Assembly: GCF_010122465.1 (NCBI RefSeq)
Contig: NZ_WLZY01000003.1
Location: forward strand, 124,001-188,000
Direction of reading: 5' to 3'
Source of the DNA: Phytoactinopolyspora mesophila
GTDB taxonomy: Bacteria; Actinomycetota; Actinomycetes; Jiangellales; Jiangellaceae
DNA length: 64,000 nucleotides
In this document: one piece after another, positions 39,742 to 48,763 of the stretch
How the letters are laid out: each line of letters opens with the position of its first letter
Numbering within the stretch: position 1 is the stretch's first letter
Notes under the pieces: model-generated
Seen by the model: only the letters and a program-made list of their open reading frames with translations
Told to the model about the DNA's origin: nothing
Database searches by the model: none
Made by a program: the position numbers and the translations under genes

Positions 39742-41460
39742 ATGACTGTCATAGCTGATCGATACGTGCTCGGCGACCTTCTGGGCACGGGTGGCATGGC
39801 TCGCGTCGTCGCCGCGTACGACCGTGCGCTCGACCGCGACGTCGCCATCAAGCTCGTCCACGACGCCTACGCCGGCGATCCGACCAGCAGAGAGCGCATG
39901 CTGCGCGAAGCTCGTGCGGCCGCCGGGCTGCACCACCCGAACATTGTCGCCGTGTTCGACGTCGGCGAGTCCGGCGGACGCCCGTTCATCGTCATGGAAC
40001 GGGTCACCGGCGGCACCCTCACGGACCGGCTGCGGGACGGACGAGGGCTGAGCCTCGACGAGACGATCGCCATCGCAGACGCTACGCTGGCCGGTCTTCA
40101 GGCCGCTCATGCGCGCGGGCTGGCGCACCGCGACATCAAGCCGTCCAACATGCTGCTCCCCGACTCTGGGGGCGTCAAGATCGCCGACTTCGGCATCGCG
40201 AAAGCTCTCGCCGAAACCGCTGCCGGACTGACCGGAACCGGTCAGATCCTGGGCACGCCACGCTACCTGGCCCCGGAGCGCGCACTCGGCCAGCCCGCGA
40301 CGCCCGCGACCGATCTCTACTCCTTGGGCGTTGTCCTCTACCAATGCCTGACCGGCGAGGTACCTTTCAAAGCCGATACCCCACTTGCCGAAGCCCTGGC
40401 CCACCAGCGCGACCCAGTGCCCTCCCTGACGCGGGCCGTGCCACATGTGCCGCTGGGCCTGGTGCGCGTCGTGGAACGGGCCCTCGCGAAGAACCCGGCC
40501 GAGCGGTTTCCCGACGCCGGGTCCATGAGGCGCGCGCTCAGCGACTCCCGGGTTGATTCCACTCGCGTTCTCGACCGTGCTGACGGCCAGAGCGCCCCTC
40601 CCTCCAGCTGGGATGCACCGCCGACGACGGTCCTCGCCCAATCAGCCGGGCCGCCGCGGCCAGAAGAGGCCGACGCTCGTTCTCGTCGCGGCCGGCGCGC
40701 ACCGTCCGGTGGGCGGCGCTGGCTCGTCCTGGCATCCGTCGTCGGTGTCACAGCGGCGCTGATCGTCGTACTGCTCATCGCCAACCAGCCCGACGGCTCG
40801 AGCGAGCAGACCGCGACCGGCCCGGAACTACCCGCCGACGACACCGCTCACGAATCCGGTGACCCACCCGGTGACGACGATCCGGAGAACGCCGAGCCGG
40901 ACGAAACCGACGGCGACGCGGACACGGACGAGGCGGACAGGGGCCAGGTTTCTGACGACGCCGGTGACGGGCCAACTGACCTCGACCAGCTGATCTCCGC
41001 GCTGGCACTCGACGCCGCGGAAGCTGGCGAGAAGGGCGAGGACCTGTTCGACGAGCTACGTAAACTCCGGGAGGAACGTAGCGGCCCGAAGCGTGCCGAA
41101 AAAGCCCGCAAGCTCATCGAGAAGACCGGCTCGTGGATGGTCGACGGGGAACTCGACAATCAGACGGGCCGCACGGCGGTGACCGTCTTGGAATTCGAGA
41201 GCCGGCCTGACGACCCCGCGCTAGCGGACATCAGCAACCTGCATGCCGAAGTCGCCGTCGACATGGGCCGCTGGGGTGACAAGGCGGACAACCTCGTGTC
41301 CAAGCTCGATGACGTGCTGGAGACACGCAATGCCCGCCAGCGTTCGGAGGAGGCCGAAGATCTGCTCGACGATCTCGCCAAGTGGATCGCCGACGACGAG
41401 ATCGACGCCGAGCTCGGCCAGCACGCCAGAGCCGTCCTCCGCGCCGCCCGCTCGTCTTGA
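39742..41460 (+). CDS. Membrane Ser/Thr protein kinase with duplicated extracellular helical domain
   Basis: A 572-residue Hanks-type kinase. The kinase domain covers residues about 5-265: P-loop LGTGGMARV, catalytic Lys in DVAIKLVH, HRDIKPSN, DFGIAKAL and the APE-like LAPE. A linker leads to one membrane segment at about residues 328-350. The extracellular part starts with an acidic spacer and then has two similar helical repeats of about 55 residues, near 430-484 and 513-567, offset by 83. The first contains EDLFDELRKLREE and the second DNLVSKLDDVLETR. No PASTA domains are present. The N-terminal frame extends upstream, but homology begins at ATG 39742. Confidence 0.93.
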   Translation: MTVIADRYVLGDLLGTGGMARVVAAYDRALDRDVAIKLVHDAYAGDPTSRERMLREARAAAGLHHPNIVAVFDVGESGGRPFIVMERVTGGTLTDRLRDGRGLSLDETIAIADATLAGLQAAHARGLAHRDIKPSNMLLPDSGGVKIADFGIAKALAETAAGLTGTGQILGTPRYLAPERALGQPATPATDLYSLGVVLYQCLTGEVPFKADTPLAEALAHQRDPVPSLTRAVPHVPLGLVRVVERALAKNPAERFPDAGSMRRALSDSRVDSTRVLDRADGQSAPPSSWDAPPTTVLAQSAGPPRPEEADARSRRGRRAPSGGRRWLVLASVVGVTAALIVVLLIANQPDGSSEQTATGPELPADDTAHESGDPPGDDDPENAEPDETDGDADTDEADRGQVSDDAGDGPTDLDQLISALALDAAEAGEKGEDLFDELRKLREERSGPKRAEKARKLIEKTGSWMVDGELDNQTGRTAVTVLEFESRPDDPALADISNLHAEVAVDMGRWGDKADNLVSKLDDVLETRNARQRSEEAEDLLDDLAKWIADDEIDAELGQHARAVLRAARSS

Positions 41461-41607
41461 TCGGGACCTGCTCAAGAGCCGCATAGCAGCCCGATTCGCG
41501 GAACTTCGGAAGTTGGCGCCCACATCATAGACTGTCTGACGGTCGAGCCCCGCCTTTTGAGCGCGATCCAACGGAGGAAGAAGTAATCCCAAACAGAGGT
41601 ACGTTCA

Positions 41608-43323
41608 ATGGCTGTGCTGGCTGATCGCTACGAACTCGGAGAGCCCCTGGGTGCCGGCGGGATGGCCCGAGTGGTCACCGCCTACGACCACGTGCTGCAC
41701 CGCGACGTGGCCGTCAAACTGATCCACGACGCCTACGCCGGCGATCCCACGAGCCGCGAACGCATGCTACGCGAAGCCCGGGCGGCGGCTGGGCTGCAAC
41801 ATCCGAACACCGTGTCCGTTTTCGACGCCGGCGAAGCCGACGGCCGGCCGTTCATCGTGATGGAGCGCGTCATCGGGCGCAGCCTGGCCCACCGGCTCCA
41901 CGACGAAGGCGCCCTCTCGGTGGCCGACACGATCTCGATCGCCGACGCGGTGTTGTCCGCGCTCGGCGCCGCTCATTCCCGTGGCTTGGTGCACCGCGAC
42001 GTCAAACCCTCCAATATCCTGCTGCCGGACTCCGGCGGTGTGAAACTAGCGGACTTCGGTATCGCGAAGGCGCTTGCCGAGACCAGCGCGGGACTGACCA
42101 GCACCGGCCAGCTACTCGGAACCCCCCGGTACCTCTCGCCGGAACAAGTCGCGGGGCGCCCGGCCAGCCCAGCCAGCGACCTCTACGCCCTCGGGGTCGT
42201 GCTGTACGAATGCCTGACCGGTGAACCACCGTTCAAAGCCGAGACCCCGCTCGCCGAAGCCCTCGCCCACCAGCGCGAACCCGTGCCGGCCATCGCTCAG
42301 TCCGCACCACACGCCCCTGCCGCACTCGCTCGCACACTGGAACGGGCCTTGGCGAAGGAGCCCTCGGACCGATTCACCGACGCGGACGCCATGCGCCGCG
42401 CACTACACGACCCCGCGGCCACCCTGCCCCCGCCGCCTGCCGCGTCAACGTCGGCGGCTACTGCTCTGCTCGCACCCCGGGCCGCCACCACCGAGGGCCC
42501 GACGCAGGTCATGGGCGCAAACCCACCCGCACCACCGGAGACCGCGGCGATGGCGGCGAACCCACCTGCGCCGCCGGGCACTAAGGCGACCACGGCCATG
42601 GCCACGACCGAGCCGACCGCCGCGACCGAAGCGATGGCCGAGCACACCGCGGCTACGCACGTACTAACGTCGTCCACCGCCGTCGTCCCGCCGGCCGCCG
42701 GCGCGCAGACCCGCCTGCTGGGAGAAGGCGACTCTGGTGCGGACGACACCGCGGAAGAGCCCGCGCACGCCGAGTCACCGGACGGCAACCGATCGAAACG
42801 TCGCTGGCTCGTGATCGCCGCGGTAGCCGCCGTCGCCGTGCTGCTTGTCGTGGTACTTGTCATCGCCAACCGCGGCGGTGATCCCGAGGGTCCCACCGAT
42901 CCGCCGCCCGCTGACAACGGCGGAGACCCTGCCGAGGAGGATCCGCAGGACAACCCTGGCAACAATCAAGACGACGGAGGCCAGCCCGGTGGCGGCCGCG
43001 ACGAACCACGCGACTCCGACAACCAACAACCCGGCGACGACACCGACGAACCACGCGACTCCGACAACCAACAGCCGGGCGACGACACCGAGGAGCCGCG
43101 CGATCCCGACGAGGATGATCCGCCCGACGACCCGGACGAGGAAGAGCCCGGGGAAGAAGAAGACGACGCTACCGGAGACCAGGACGACGGCGAGGCCGAG
43201 GAAGACGAGGGCGACCCGGAACCTGAGGATCCTGAGCCACCCGAGGATGAATCGAACGATCCGGATGACGCCGAGAGCGACGGCTCCGCGGACGACCCAG
43301 CCGCCGGGGCACCCGCTAGCTAG
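41608..43323 (+). CDS. Membrane Ser/Thr protein kinase with disordered acidic tail
   Basis: A 571-residue Hanks-type kinase whose catalytic domain is very similar to that of the preceding gene (LGAGGMARV, DVAVKLIH, HRDVKPSN, DFGIAKAL). This implies a tandem duplication. After an Ala/Pro/Thr-rich linker there is one membrane segment at about residues 401-422. The outer part is entirely Asp/Glu/Pro-rich, with a 15-residue repeat DEPRDSDNQQPGDDT copied exactly twice and a degenerate third. The tail may bind cations or project through the wall. It lacks the helical repeats of its twin. Confidence 0.93.
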   Translation: MAVLADRYELGEPLGAGGMARVVTAYDHVLHRDVAVKLIHDAYAGDPTSRERMLREARAAAGLQHPNTVSVFDAGEADGRPFIVMERVIGRSLAHRLHDEGALSVADTISIADAVLSALGAAHSRGLVHRDVKPSNILLPDSGGVKLADFGIAKALAETSAGLTSTGQLLGTPRYLSPEQVAGRPASPASDLYALGVVLYECLTGEPPFKAETPLAEALAHQREPVPAIAQSAPHAPAALARTLERALAKEPSDRFTDADAMRRALHDPAATLPPPPAASTSAATALLAPRAATTEGPTQVMGANPPAPPETAAMAANPPAPPGTKATTAMATTEPTAATEAMAEHTAATHVLTSSTAVVPPAAGAQTRLLGEGDSGADDTAEEPAHAESPDGNRSKRRWLVIAAVAAVAVLLVVVLVIANRGGDPEGPTDPPPADNGGDPAEEDPQDNPGNNQDDGGQPGGGRDEPRDSDNQQPGDDTDEPRDSDNQQPGDDTEEPRDPDEDDPPDDPDEEEPGEEEDDATGDQDDGEAEEDEGDPEPEDPEPPEDESNDPDDAESDGSADDPAAGAPAS

Positions 43324-43374
43324 GGTCCGGAAGGACTCGTACAAGCCACCCGCCACGTCAAGGGAGCAAGCCGG

Positions 43375-44595
43375 ATGGATGTTGAAGCGCTACGCACGCT
43401 CGCATCGCCGGCGGGTGCCACGCTACTTACCGAAGCCAGCCGCTGGCACGGCATCGAGGACGAGTTCGCGCTGGGCACCAGGCTCCGCCGGGCGCATGAA
43501 CCGGAACTGGTGGCCGCGGCCCTCACCCAGGCCGAGCTTCGCCGCCGCGCCGGCGCGAAGTTCGAACAGGCCGACGTCGCCCGCATGTACTTCACGATCA
43601 ACGGATACGAGCAAGCCACCCGATCCAGCGTCGCCCGGCACCGTGCCGCCCGGATCGCCGCTGCCGGCCGCAATGGCCCCGTGCTGGACCTTTGTTGCGG
43701 GATCGGAGGCGACATGATGGCTCTGGCCCGTGCCGGGCTGGACGTCACCGGAGTGGAGTCCGACGAGCTGACCGCGGAGGTGGCCAGGCTCAACATCGCG
43801 GCTCTTGGCCTATCCGGACGCGCCCGCGTACTAACCGCCGACGCGACCACAACCGATCGCCGGGGGTACACGGCCGTGACGTGCGACCCCGCCCGCCGCA
43901 CCTCGCGCGGGAGGGTGTTCGACACCGCCGCCTATCAACCGCCGTGGCCGTTCGTCCTGGAGCTGCTGCGGGAGACGGCCTGTGTGAAGGTCGCCCCCGG
44001 AATCCCGCACGACAAGATCCCCCCTGGCACGGAAGCCGAATGGGTATCTGACAACGGCGAGGTGAAGGAAGCGGCACTCTGGTCGCAGCCGCTGGCCGGT
44101 GCCGCCCGGAGGGCGACCCTGCTGCGTTACGTCCCCTCCGCGGACGACGGCGTGGACAGCGACGCGGTGCTGCAGAGCAACACTCTGACCGAGGCCGACG
44201 ACCCTGGCGACACCGACGTGCGGGCGCCAGGTCGCTACATCTACGAGCCTGACGGAGCGGTCATCAGGGCGGGGCTCGTCACGGCCGCTGCCGCCGAGGT
44301 CGACGGTTGGCTGGTCGACCCTTCGATCGCGTATGTCAGCAGCGACACCTATGTTCCGACGCCGTTCGCCCGCGGCTACGAGGTGACCGAGGTGCTGCCT
44401 TACGACATGAAGTTGCTGCGCGGGTACGTTCGCGACAATCGGATCGGCACTCTGACCATCAAGAAGCGGGGAGTTGGAGTGGTGCCGGAGCAGTTGCGCC
44501 AAACTCTGCGCCCCAGAGGTGGCCGGAGCACCACGCTGATCATCACCCGGGTGCGCGGCAAAGCCACCGTGCTCGTCACGACCCCTCAGCGCTAG
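43375..44595 (+). CDS. SAM-dependent methyltransferase with THUMP-like domain
   Basis: A 406-residue class I methyltransferase of the actinobacterial THUMP-like family. The SAM-binding motif is LDLCCGIGGDMMALA near residue 104, followed by VESDEL. TCDPARRTSRGRVFD near residue 168 is the conserved catalytic-region block. The C-terminal 80 residues (YDMKLLRGYVRDNRIGTLTIKKRG) form the THUMP-like part, suggesting an RNA substrate. Its 3' end overlaps the convergent phosphodiesterase gene by 20 bases. Confidence 0.88.
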   Translation: MDVEALRTLASPAGATLLTEASRWHGIEDEFALGTRLRRAHEPELVAAALTQAELRRRAGAKFEQADVARMYFTINGYEQATRSSVARHRAARIAAAGRNGPVLDLCCGIGGDMMALARAGLDVTGVESDELTAEVARLNIAALGLSGRARVLTADATTTDRRGYTAVTCDPARRTSRGRVFDTAAYQPPWPFVLELLRETACVKVAPGIPHDKIPPGTEAEWVSDNGEVKEAALWSQPLAGAARRATLLRYVPSADDGVDSDAVLQSNTLTEADDPGDTDVRAPGRYIYEPDGAVIRAGLVTAAAAEVDGWLVDPSIAYVSSDTYVPTPFARGYEVTEVLPYDMKLLRGYVRDNRIGTLTIKKRGVGVVPEQLRQTLRPRGGRSTTLIITRVRGKATVLVTTPQR

Positions 44596-45328
44596 ACGAC
44601 GACGCCGTTCTCGACGTTTCGATCGCGTTCAACATGCGGTCCACATAGTCGCTGTACACGGCGTCCACGCCGGTGCCGATCAACCGGTTGAGCACGTCGG
44701 AGGTGTGTGCCTCGTAACCGAAGGCGAGCACGCCGCGCTGCTGGACCGAATCGACGCGTTCCGCGGTCCAGTCGGCCTGGTTCATGTTGAGTGCGTCGAT
44801 GCCGTTGCTGGCCAGCGTCGTCGCACGCCGCTCGATGCCCTCGCCGATACGGTGCAGCCGGGTCGAGTCGACCAGACGTACGTCGTCGCTCACCGTCCGC
44901 CAGCCGCGGACGGTGCGCCAGTCCGGGTGGCACAGCCACAGCCGGGACACCGCATCCGGACCGGCTGCCTTCGCTATCCGCAGGATCGGCTCGAATGCGG
45001 ATACATCGAGGACGTCGAGCGACAGTTCGAATCCCGTCCCGCACGTCGCGTACAACTCGTCCAGGGACGGGACGTGGCCAGGAAGCGCAGCGCGTGGCAG
45101 CTCCGCGGCGGTGCGCTGGGGTTCGTCGCCGAACACGCCGTCGTGGTCGAGTATCACCGCGCCGTCGGCGCTCAGCCACGCGTCGCTCTCCAGGCCTGTG
45201 GCCCCCATATCCAGCGCGAGCTGAAAAGCGTCGAGGGTGTTCTCGGGTGCATGTGCGCTGGCTCCCCGGTGCGCGAAGGCGATCGGGTCCGCTCGGCCGT
45301 TCGATGCCTCGAGGCGCGGCGTGGTCAT
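44576..45328 (-). CDS. Glycerophosphodiester phosphodiesterase family protein
   Basis: A 250-residue GDPD-fold hydrolase that releases sn-glycerol 3-phosphate from deacylated phospholipids. FAHRGASAHAPENTLDAF near residue 20 has the catalytic His-Arg and Glu; GLESDAWLSADGAVILDHD supplies the metal ligands and second His. No signal peptide is visible, so it is probably cytoplasmic. ATG 45328 is preferred to GTG 45337. It is divergent from the GCS2 gene with a palindrome in the gap. Confidence 0.9.
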   Translation of the reverse strand: MTTPRLEASNGRADPIAFAHRGASAHAPENTLDAFQLALDMGATGLESDAWLSADGAVILDHDGVFGDEPQRTAAELPRAALPGHVPSLDELYATCGTGFELSLDVLDVSAFEPILRIAKAAGPDAVSRLWLCHPDWRTVRGWRTVSDDVRLVDSTRLHRIGEGIERRATTLASNGIDALNMNQADWTAERVDSVQQRGVLAFGYEAHTSDVLNRLIGTGVDAVYSDYVDRMLNAIETSRTASSSSAEGS

Positions 45329-45365
45329 GGCGCACACCGCCGGGGGCGAAGGGCGGGATGGAAAA

Positions 45366-45380
45366 GTAGCAGATTGCTAC
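45366..45380. promoter_or_regulatory. Operator-like palindrome between divergent genes
   Basis: GTAGCAGATTGCTAC has perfect six-base arms around GAT. It is flanked by GGATGG (45356-45361) and CCATCC (45380-45385). It lies in the 93-base gap between the divergent phosphodiesterase and ligase genes and could regulate either. No regulator is known. Confidence 0.35.
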
Positions 45381-45421
45381 CATCCGTTCCATGTTTGGTC
45401 ACTCTATGTCACACTCCATGG

Positions 45422-46636
45422 ATGGAGATCCTTTTTGCTCCGTCTGATCGTTCCAGTCTCGGTGTGGAATGGGAACTCCAACTGATTGACCTGAACACGC
45501 GGGAACTCACGCCCGGCGCCATCGAGATCCTGGCCGATATCTGCCCACCCGGCGCCCCCGAACACCCGAAGGCCAAACACGAGCTCTTCCAGTCCACCGT
45601 CGAGATCATCACCGGCGTGTGCAGCAATGTCGCCGAGGCTCGCGCCGACCTTGCCGAGACCATGCGGACTGTCACCCAAGCCGCCGAACGGCGTGGAATG
45701 GGGGTCATCTGTGCCGGCAGCCACCCGTTCACCAGCTGGGCGGACCAGAAGATCAGCCCGAAGCCGCGTTACCAGCAACTGGTCGAACAGCTGCAGTGGC
45801 TGGCCAGGAGGTTGCAGATATTCGGCGTGCATATCCATGTCGGCATCCGCTCACCCCACAAAGCCATTCCCATCGTCAATGCTCTCACGTTCTACATGCC
45901 GCATTTCCTGGCGCTCTCGGCGTCGTCGCCCTATTGGGAAGGACACGATACGGGGCTGGCATCGGCCCGTTCGAAAGTCTTCGAGGCACTGCCCACCGCG
46001 GGGCTTCCGTACCAGCTTTCCGGCTGGGACCAATTCGAGAGCTTTATGGAGACGCTGATCTCCGCCCAGACGGTCGAGTCGGTCCGCGAGGTGTGGTGGG
46101 ACGTCCGCCCGCACCCGGACTTCGGCACCGTCGAGCTCAGGGTGTGCGACGGCCTACCCACATTCGACGAGATCGGCATCATCGCCGCACTGGCCCAGTG
46201 CCTGGTGCACAAACTCGATCACGAATTGGACCGCGGCTATACCCTGCCCAATCCGCGCAGCTGGGTGGTGCGTGAGAACAAGTGGCGGGCGGCCCGTTTC
46301 GGGCTCGACGCGGAGATCATCGCCGACGATCGCGGAATCACGTTGCCGCTGCGGACGGCAATTCTGGATTTGGCCGACGATCTCATGCCTATTGCGCGTA
46401 GACTCGGCTGCGCTGATGAACTCGCGCAGGTCGAGCATCTATTGCGCGTGGGCGCGAGTTATCAGCGCCAGCGTGCAATCGCGGAGGCCAACGGCGGAGA
46501 CCTGACCAAGGTCGTCGACGGTCTCCTCTACGAGATGAAGACAGGACTACTGGTGCCAACGGATCGCCAGCTACCCGGCATCCCGCAGCCGAGGTCCGCC
46601 ACGAGCGACGACCTCGAGCCCGACGCAGTAATCTGA
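45422..46636 (+). CDS. GCS2-type carboxylate-amine ligase (YbdK family)
   Basis: A 404-residue member of the glutamate-cysteine ligase family 2. The motifs GVEWELQLID near residue 14, HELFQSTVEIITG near 50, GVHIHVGI near 138 and the Arg-rich VRENKWRAARFG near 283 are the usual active-site blocks. Members make gamma-glutamyl-type bonds, but the true acceptor is often unknown; glutathione is not expected in actinobacteria. No ribosome-binding site precedes ATG 45422, so leaderless translation is possible. Confidence 0.9.
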   Translation: MEILFAPSDRSSLGVEWELQLIDLNTRELTPGAIEILADICPPGAPEHPKAKHELFQSTVEIITGVCSNVAEARADLAETMRTVTQAAERRGMGVICAGSHPFTSWADQKISPKPRYQQLVEQLQWLARRLQIFGVHIHVGIRSPHKAIPIVNALTFYMPHFLALSASSPYWEGHDTGLASARSKVFEALPTAGLPYQLSGWDQFESFMETLISAQTVESVREVWWDVRPHPDFGTVELRVCDGLPTFDEIGIIAALAQCLVHKLDHELDRGYTLPNPRSWVVRENKWRAARFGLDAEIIADDRGITLPLRTAILDLADDLMPIARRLGCADELAQVEHLLRVGASYQRQRAIAEANGGDLTKVVDGLLYEMKTGLLVPTDRQLPGIPQPRSATSDDLEPDAVI

Positions 46637-46738
46637 TCCGGCGAAGCGGAGTCAGAACAGCTGGCACCAGACATCATCCGCAAGCCCGGTCCGCCCAATG
46701 CGGGCGTGTCCCGGCGATGACATAACGAGGCGCAGAAC

Positions 46739-47896
46739 GTGACCACCGATTGGCTCGCGAGCTGGGTTGATGCTCATCACGACGAACTCATCACCGTGCG
46801 GCGGCAGATCCACGCCCACCCCGAGCTCGCCTTCGACGAACATGCCACCACCGATCTACTGGTTCAGCGGCTGACCAAGGCCGGCCTGAAACCGCGAGTG
46901 CTTCCACGGGGCACCGGCCTAGTTGTCGACGTCGGAGACGGCCCACGCACCGCGGCCATCCGCGCCGATATCGACGCGCTGCCTTTACAAGATCCGAAAG
47001 ACGTGCCGTACCGGTCGACAGTTGACGGCGTTTGCCATGCGTGCGGGCACGACGCCCACGCCACCATCGCTCTCGGCGCCGCCATGGCGCTGGCTGAGAG
47101 GTCCGATCTGCCAGGGCGGATCCGGATCATCTTCCAGCCGGCCGAAGAGAAGATGGGCGGTGCGCGGGAGGTGATCGCCGCCGGCGAGCTCGAAGGAGTG
47201 GAGCGGCTATTCGCGCTGCACTGCGACCCGCGGCTTCAGGTCGGCAAGATCGGGGTCAAACTCGGCCCCATCACTGCGGCCTGCGACCTCATCGAAGTCC
47301 GGGTCACCGGTCCGGGCGGGCACACGGCACGCCCACATCTGACCGTCGACGTCGTGGACACCCTGGCCCGTATCGCCGTGGACGCTCCGGCGCTGCTGGC
47401 GCGGCGTGCGGATGTGCGCGCCAGGCTGCTTCTCGCCTGGGGCACCATCCAGGCCGGCCACGCCCCCAACGCGATTCCCGGCGAGGGTGTCCTGAAAGGC
47501 ACGGTGCGAGTGCTCGACCATGCCGCGTGGGCCGAGGCGGAGAAGAACTTCCGATCCATCGTCTCCGATGTCGCTGCCGCCTGCGGCGCCGGCGTCGAGA
47601 TCCACTACGAACGCGGCGTTCCTCCGGTGGTCAACGACGACGCCTGCGTAGAGCTGATGCGCTCGGCCATCTCCGCCGAACTAGGCCCGGAGTCGGTCGC
47701 CCGTACCAACACGAGTATGGGCGGCGAAGACTTCGCCTGGTACGGCGAACACGTTCCCCTGGCGATGGCCCGGCTCGGCGTCCACCACGGTGACGTGATG
47801 CACGACATCCACCAGGGCAGCTTCGACATCGACGAGCGGGCGCTCGGCATCGGCGTGCGCGTTCTTACTCGCGCCGTCCTCGACGCCCTCCGCTGA
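46739..47896 (+). CDS. M20D-family amidohydrolase
   Basis: A 385-residue metal-dependent amidohydrolase of the N-acyl amino acid hydrolase (hippuricase/IAA-amino acid hydrolase) group. RRQIHAHPELAFDE is near residue 20, the metal site CHACGHDAH near 101, QPAEEKMGGA near 138, GGHTARPHL near 193 and MGGEDFAWY near 326. It starts at GTG 46739 and follows the GCS2 ligase by 102 bases. A cycle making and breaking amide bonds is conceivable, but this is only positional inference. Confidence 0.92.
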   Translation: MTTDWLASWVDAHHDELITVRRQIHAHPELAFDEHATTDLLVQRLTKAGLKPRVLPRGTGLVVDVGDGPRTAAIRADIDALPLQDPKDVPYRSTVDGVCHACGHDAHATIALGAAMALAERSDLPGRIRIIFQPAEEKMGGAREVIAAGELEGVERLFALHCDPRLQVGKIGVKLGPITAACDLIEVRVTGPGGHTARPHLTVDVVDTLARIAVDAPALLARRADVRARLLLAWGTIQAGHAPNAIPGEGVLKGTVRVLDHAAWAEAEKNFRSIVSDVAAACGAGVEIHYERGVPPVVNDDACVELMRSAISAELGPESVARTNTSMGGEDFAWYGEHVPLAMARLGVHHGDVMHDIHQGSFDIDERALGIGVRVLTRAVLDALR

Positions 47897-48032
47897 TCTC
47901 CCCCTCCGTTCCTCCCCTCCGTTCCTCCCCTCCGTTCCTCCCCTCCCCTCCGTCCCTCCCATCCGTCCCTCCCCTCCCCTCCGCCCCTCCCATCCGCCCC
48001 TCCCCTCCCCTCCCCTCCGTTCCTCCCCTCCC
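47897..48032. repeat. Polypyrimidine low-complexity tract
   Basis: About 136 bases that are almost all C and T on the plus strand, built from irregular copies of CCCCTCCGTTCCT and related 10-15-base units. It begins right after the M20D stop. The complementary strand is a long G/A run that could form G-quadruplex or triplex DNA. ORFs read through it give Gly/Glu/Arg repeats and are not genes. Confidence 0.9.
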
Positions 48033-48050
48033 AAGCACCCACCCTCATCC

Positions 48051-48144
48051 CCGGTGATCGTCAGTGGGTTGTGGCTGTCCCCTGGCACCTTTTGCCCCAC
48101 TTTGCCCCTGCGAGCAGCAGCCACAACCCACTGACGATCACCGG
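48051..48144. repeat. Perfect inverted repeat, GTGATCGTCAGTGGG family (B copy 2)
   Basis: Arms of 27 bases (48051-48077 and 48118-48144) are exact complements around a 40-base loop. The arm begins CCGGTGATCGTCAGTGGGTT, matching the repeat at 19205-19294 over 23 bases. It lies downstream of M20D and the polypyrimidine tract. Confidence 0.92.
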
Positions 48145-48313
48145 ACAGAGGTGTATGCGCCTCGACGCTGGAGCTGAGATCCGCCCCGCCCGCCGACGGA
48201 GGCCGAGCTCCCGCGAGGTGGATCCCGCCCATGGTGCGGTCGGGCATCGGAAGGTGTCGTCCGGCCCCTGCTGCCGCCCACTGGAACAGAGATCCCCCGG
48301 CCTACCGCGGCAC
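48145..48313. repeat. Degenerate copy of the ATGGTGCGGCGGGCATCGG repeat core
   Basis: This gap contains ATGGTGCGGTCGGGCATCGG at 48231-48250. It differs by one inserted base from the core of the 96-bp units at 17081-17368 and from the hairpin loop at 48341. A BamHI-like GGATCC context precedes both 48231 and 48341. No gene is supported here. Confidence 0.7.
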
Positions 48314-48408
48314 CGAGCGTCGGTCCTGCGGGATCCCTCCATGGTGTGGCGGGCATCGGCGAGGAACGAGCCGCTGGGCGAGGAGGGAACCCGCAGGACC
48401 GACGCTCG
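48314..48408. terminator. Hairpin with conserved loop at the end of the hypothetical gene
   Basis: CGAGCGTCGGTCCTGCGGG (48314-48332) pairs perfectly with 48390-48408; the stem extends inward to 27 pairs with one mismatch. The 41-base loop starts ATGGTGTGGCGGGCATCGGC and ends GGGCGA. The loop of the hairpin at 17294-17404 has the same start and end, although the stems are unrelated. The structure ends one base before the stop codon of the minus-strand gene at 48410. Confidence 0.85.
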
Positions 48409-48409
48409 T

Positions 48410-48763
48410 CTAACGAAGCGAGCGGCCGGGGCGGATCTCCTTGATCCAGTACTTACGCGCCATGGCGTCGACGTCCTCCTGCGTCACGTTGCGCAGGTGC
48501 AGCACGTTGTCCGTGGTGCCCTGGACCCGGCCGTACGCCTGGAGTTCGAGCATGTGGAAACGCTCGGGCGGAAACCCGAGTACGACGTCGACGGTGAACG
48601 TACCGCGGCGGTCGAGCTCCTCACCCACACCGTCGGCGACCTTGCTCATCGCAGTGACCCCGATCCAGACCTGGTAGGCGAGGATGAGCACGATCAGCAT
48701 GGCGAGCGTCCGCCCGCCGATGGTGCTCAGGACCTTACGCAGGATCCAGGTCAGCCGGGACAC
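48410..48763 (-). CDS. Small membrane-anchored hypothetical protein
   Basis: About 117 residues with one hydrophobic segment (TLAMLIVLILAYQVWIGV, near residue 20) and a C-terminal soluble part rich in charged residues, including GFPPERFHMLELQAYGRV. No family recognised. GTG 48763 has GGAG nine bases upstream; ATG 48772 directly abuts that GGAG. Its start lies inside the 3' end of the ABC ATPase gene, so it is the last member of the importer operon and may serve it. Confidence 0.65.
   Translation of the reverse strand: MSRLTWILRKVLSTIGGRTLAMLIVLILAYQVWIGVTAMSKVADGVGEELDRRGTFTVDVVLGFPPERFHMLELQAYGRVQGTTDNVLHLRNVTQEDVDAMARKYWIKEIRPGRSLR

Noticed and set aside
39742-43323. PknB-like kinases with PASTA domains
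   Set aside because: Both extracellular parts were read through; neither contains PASTA-like repeats. One is helical and one is acidic and disordered.
47605-48247. Minus-strand frames across the polypyrimidine tract
   Set aside because: Gly/Glu/Arg repeats derived from the low-complexity DNA; the M20D gene and repeats explain the region.
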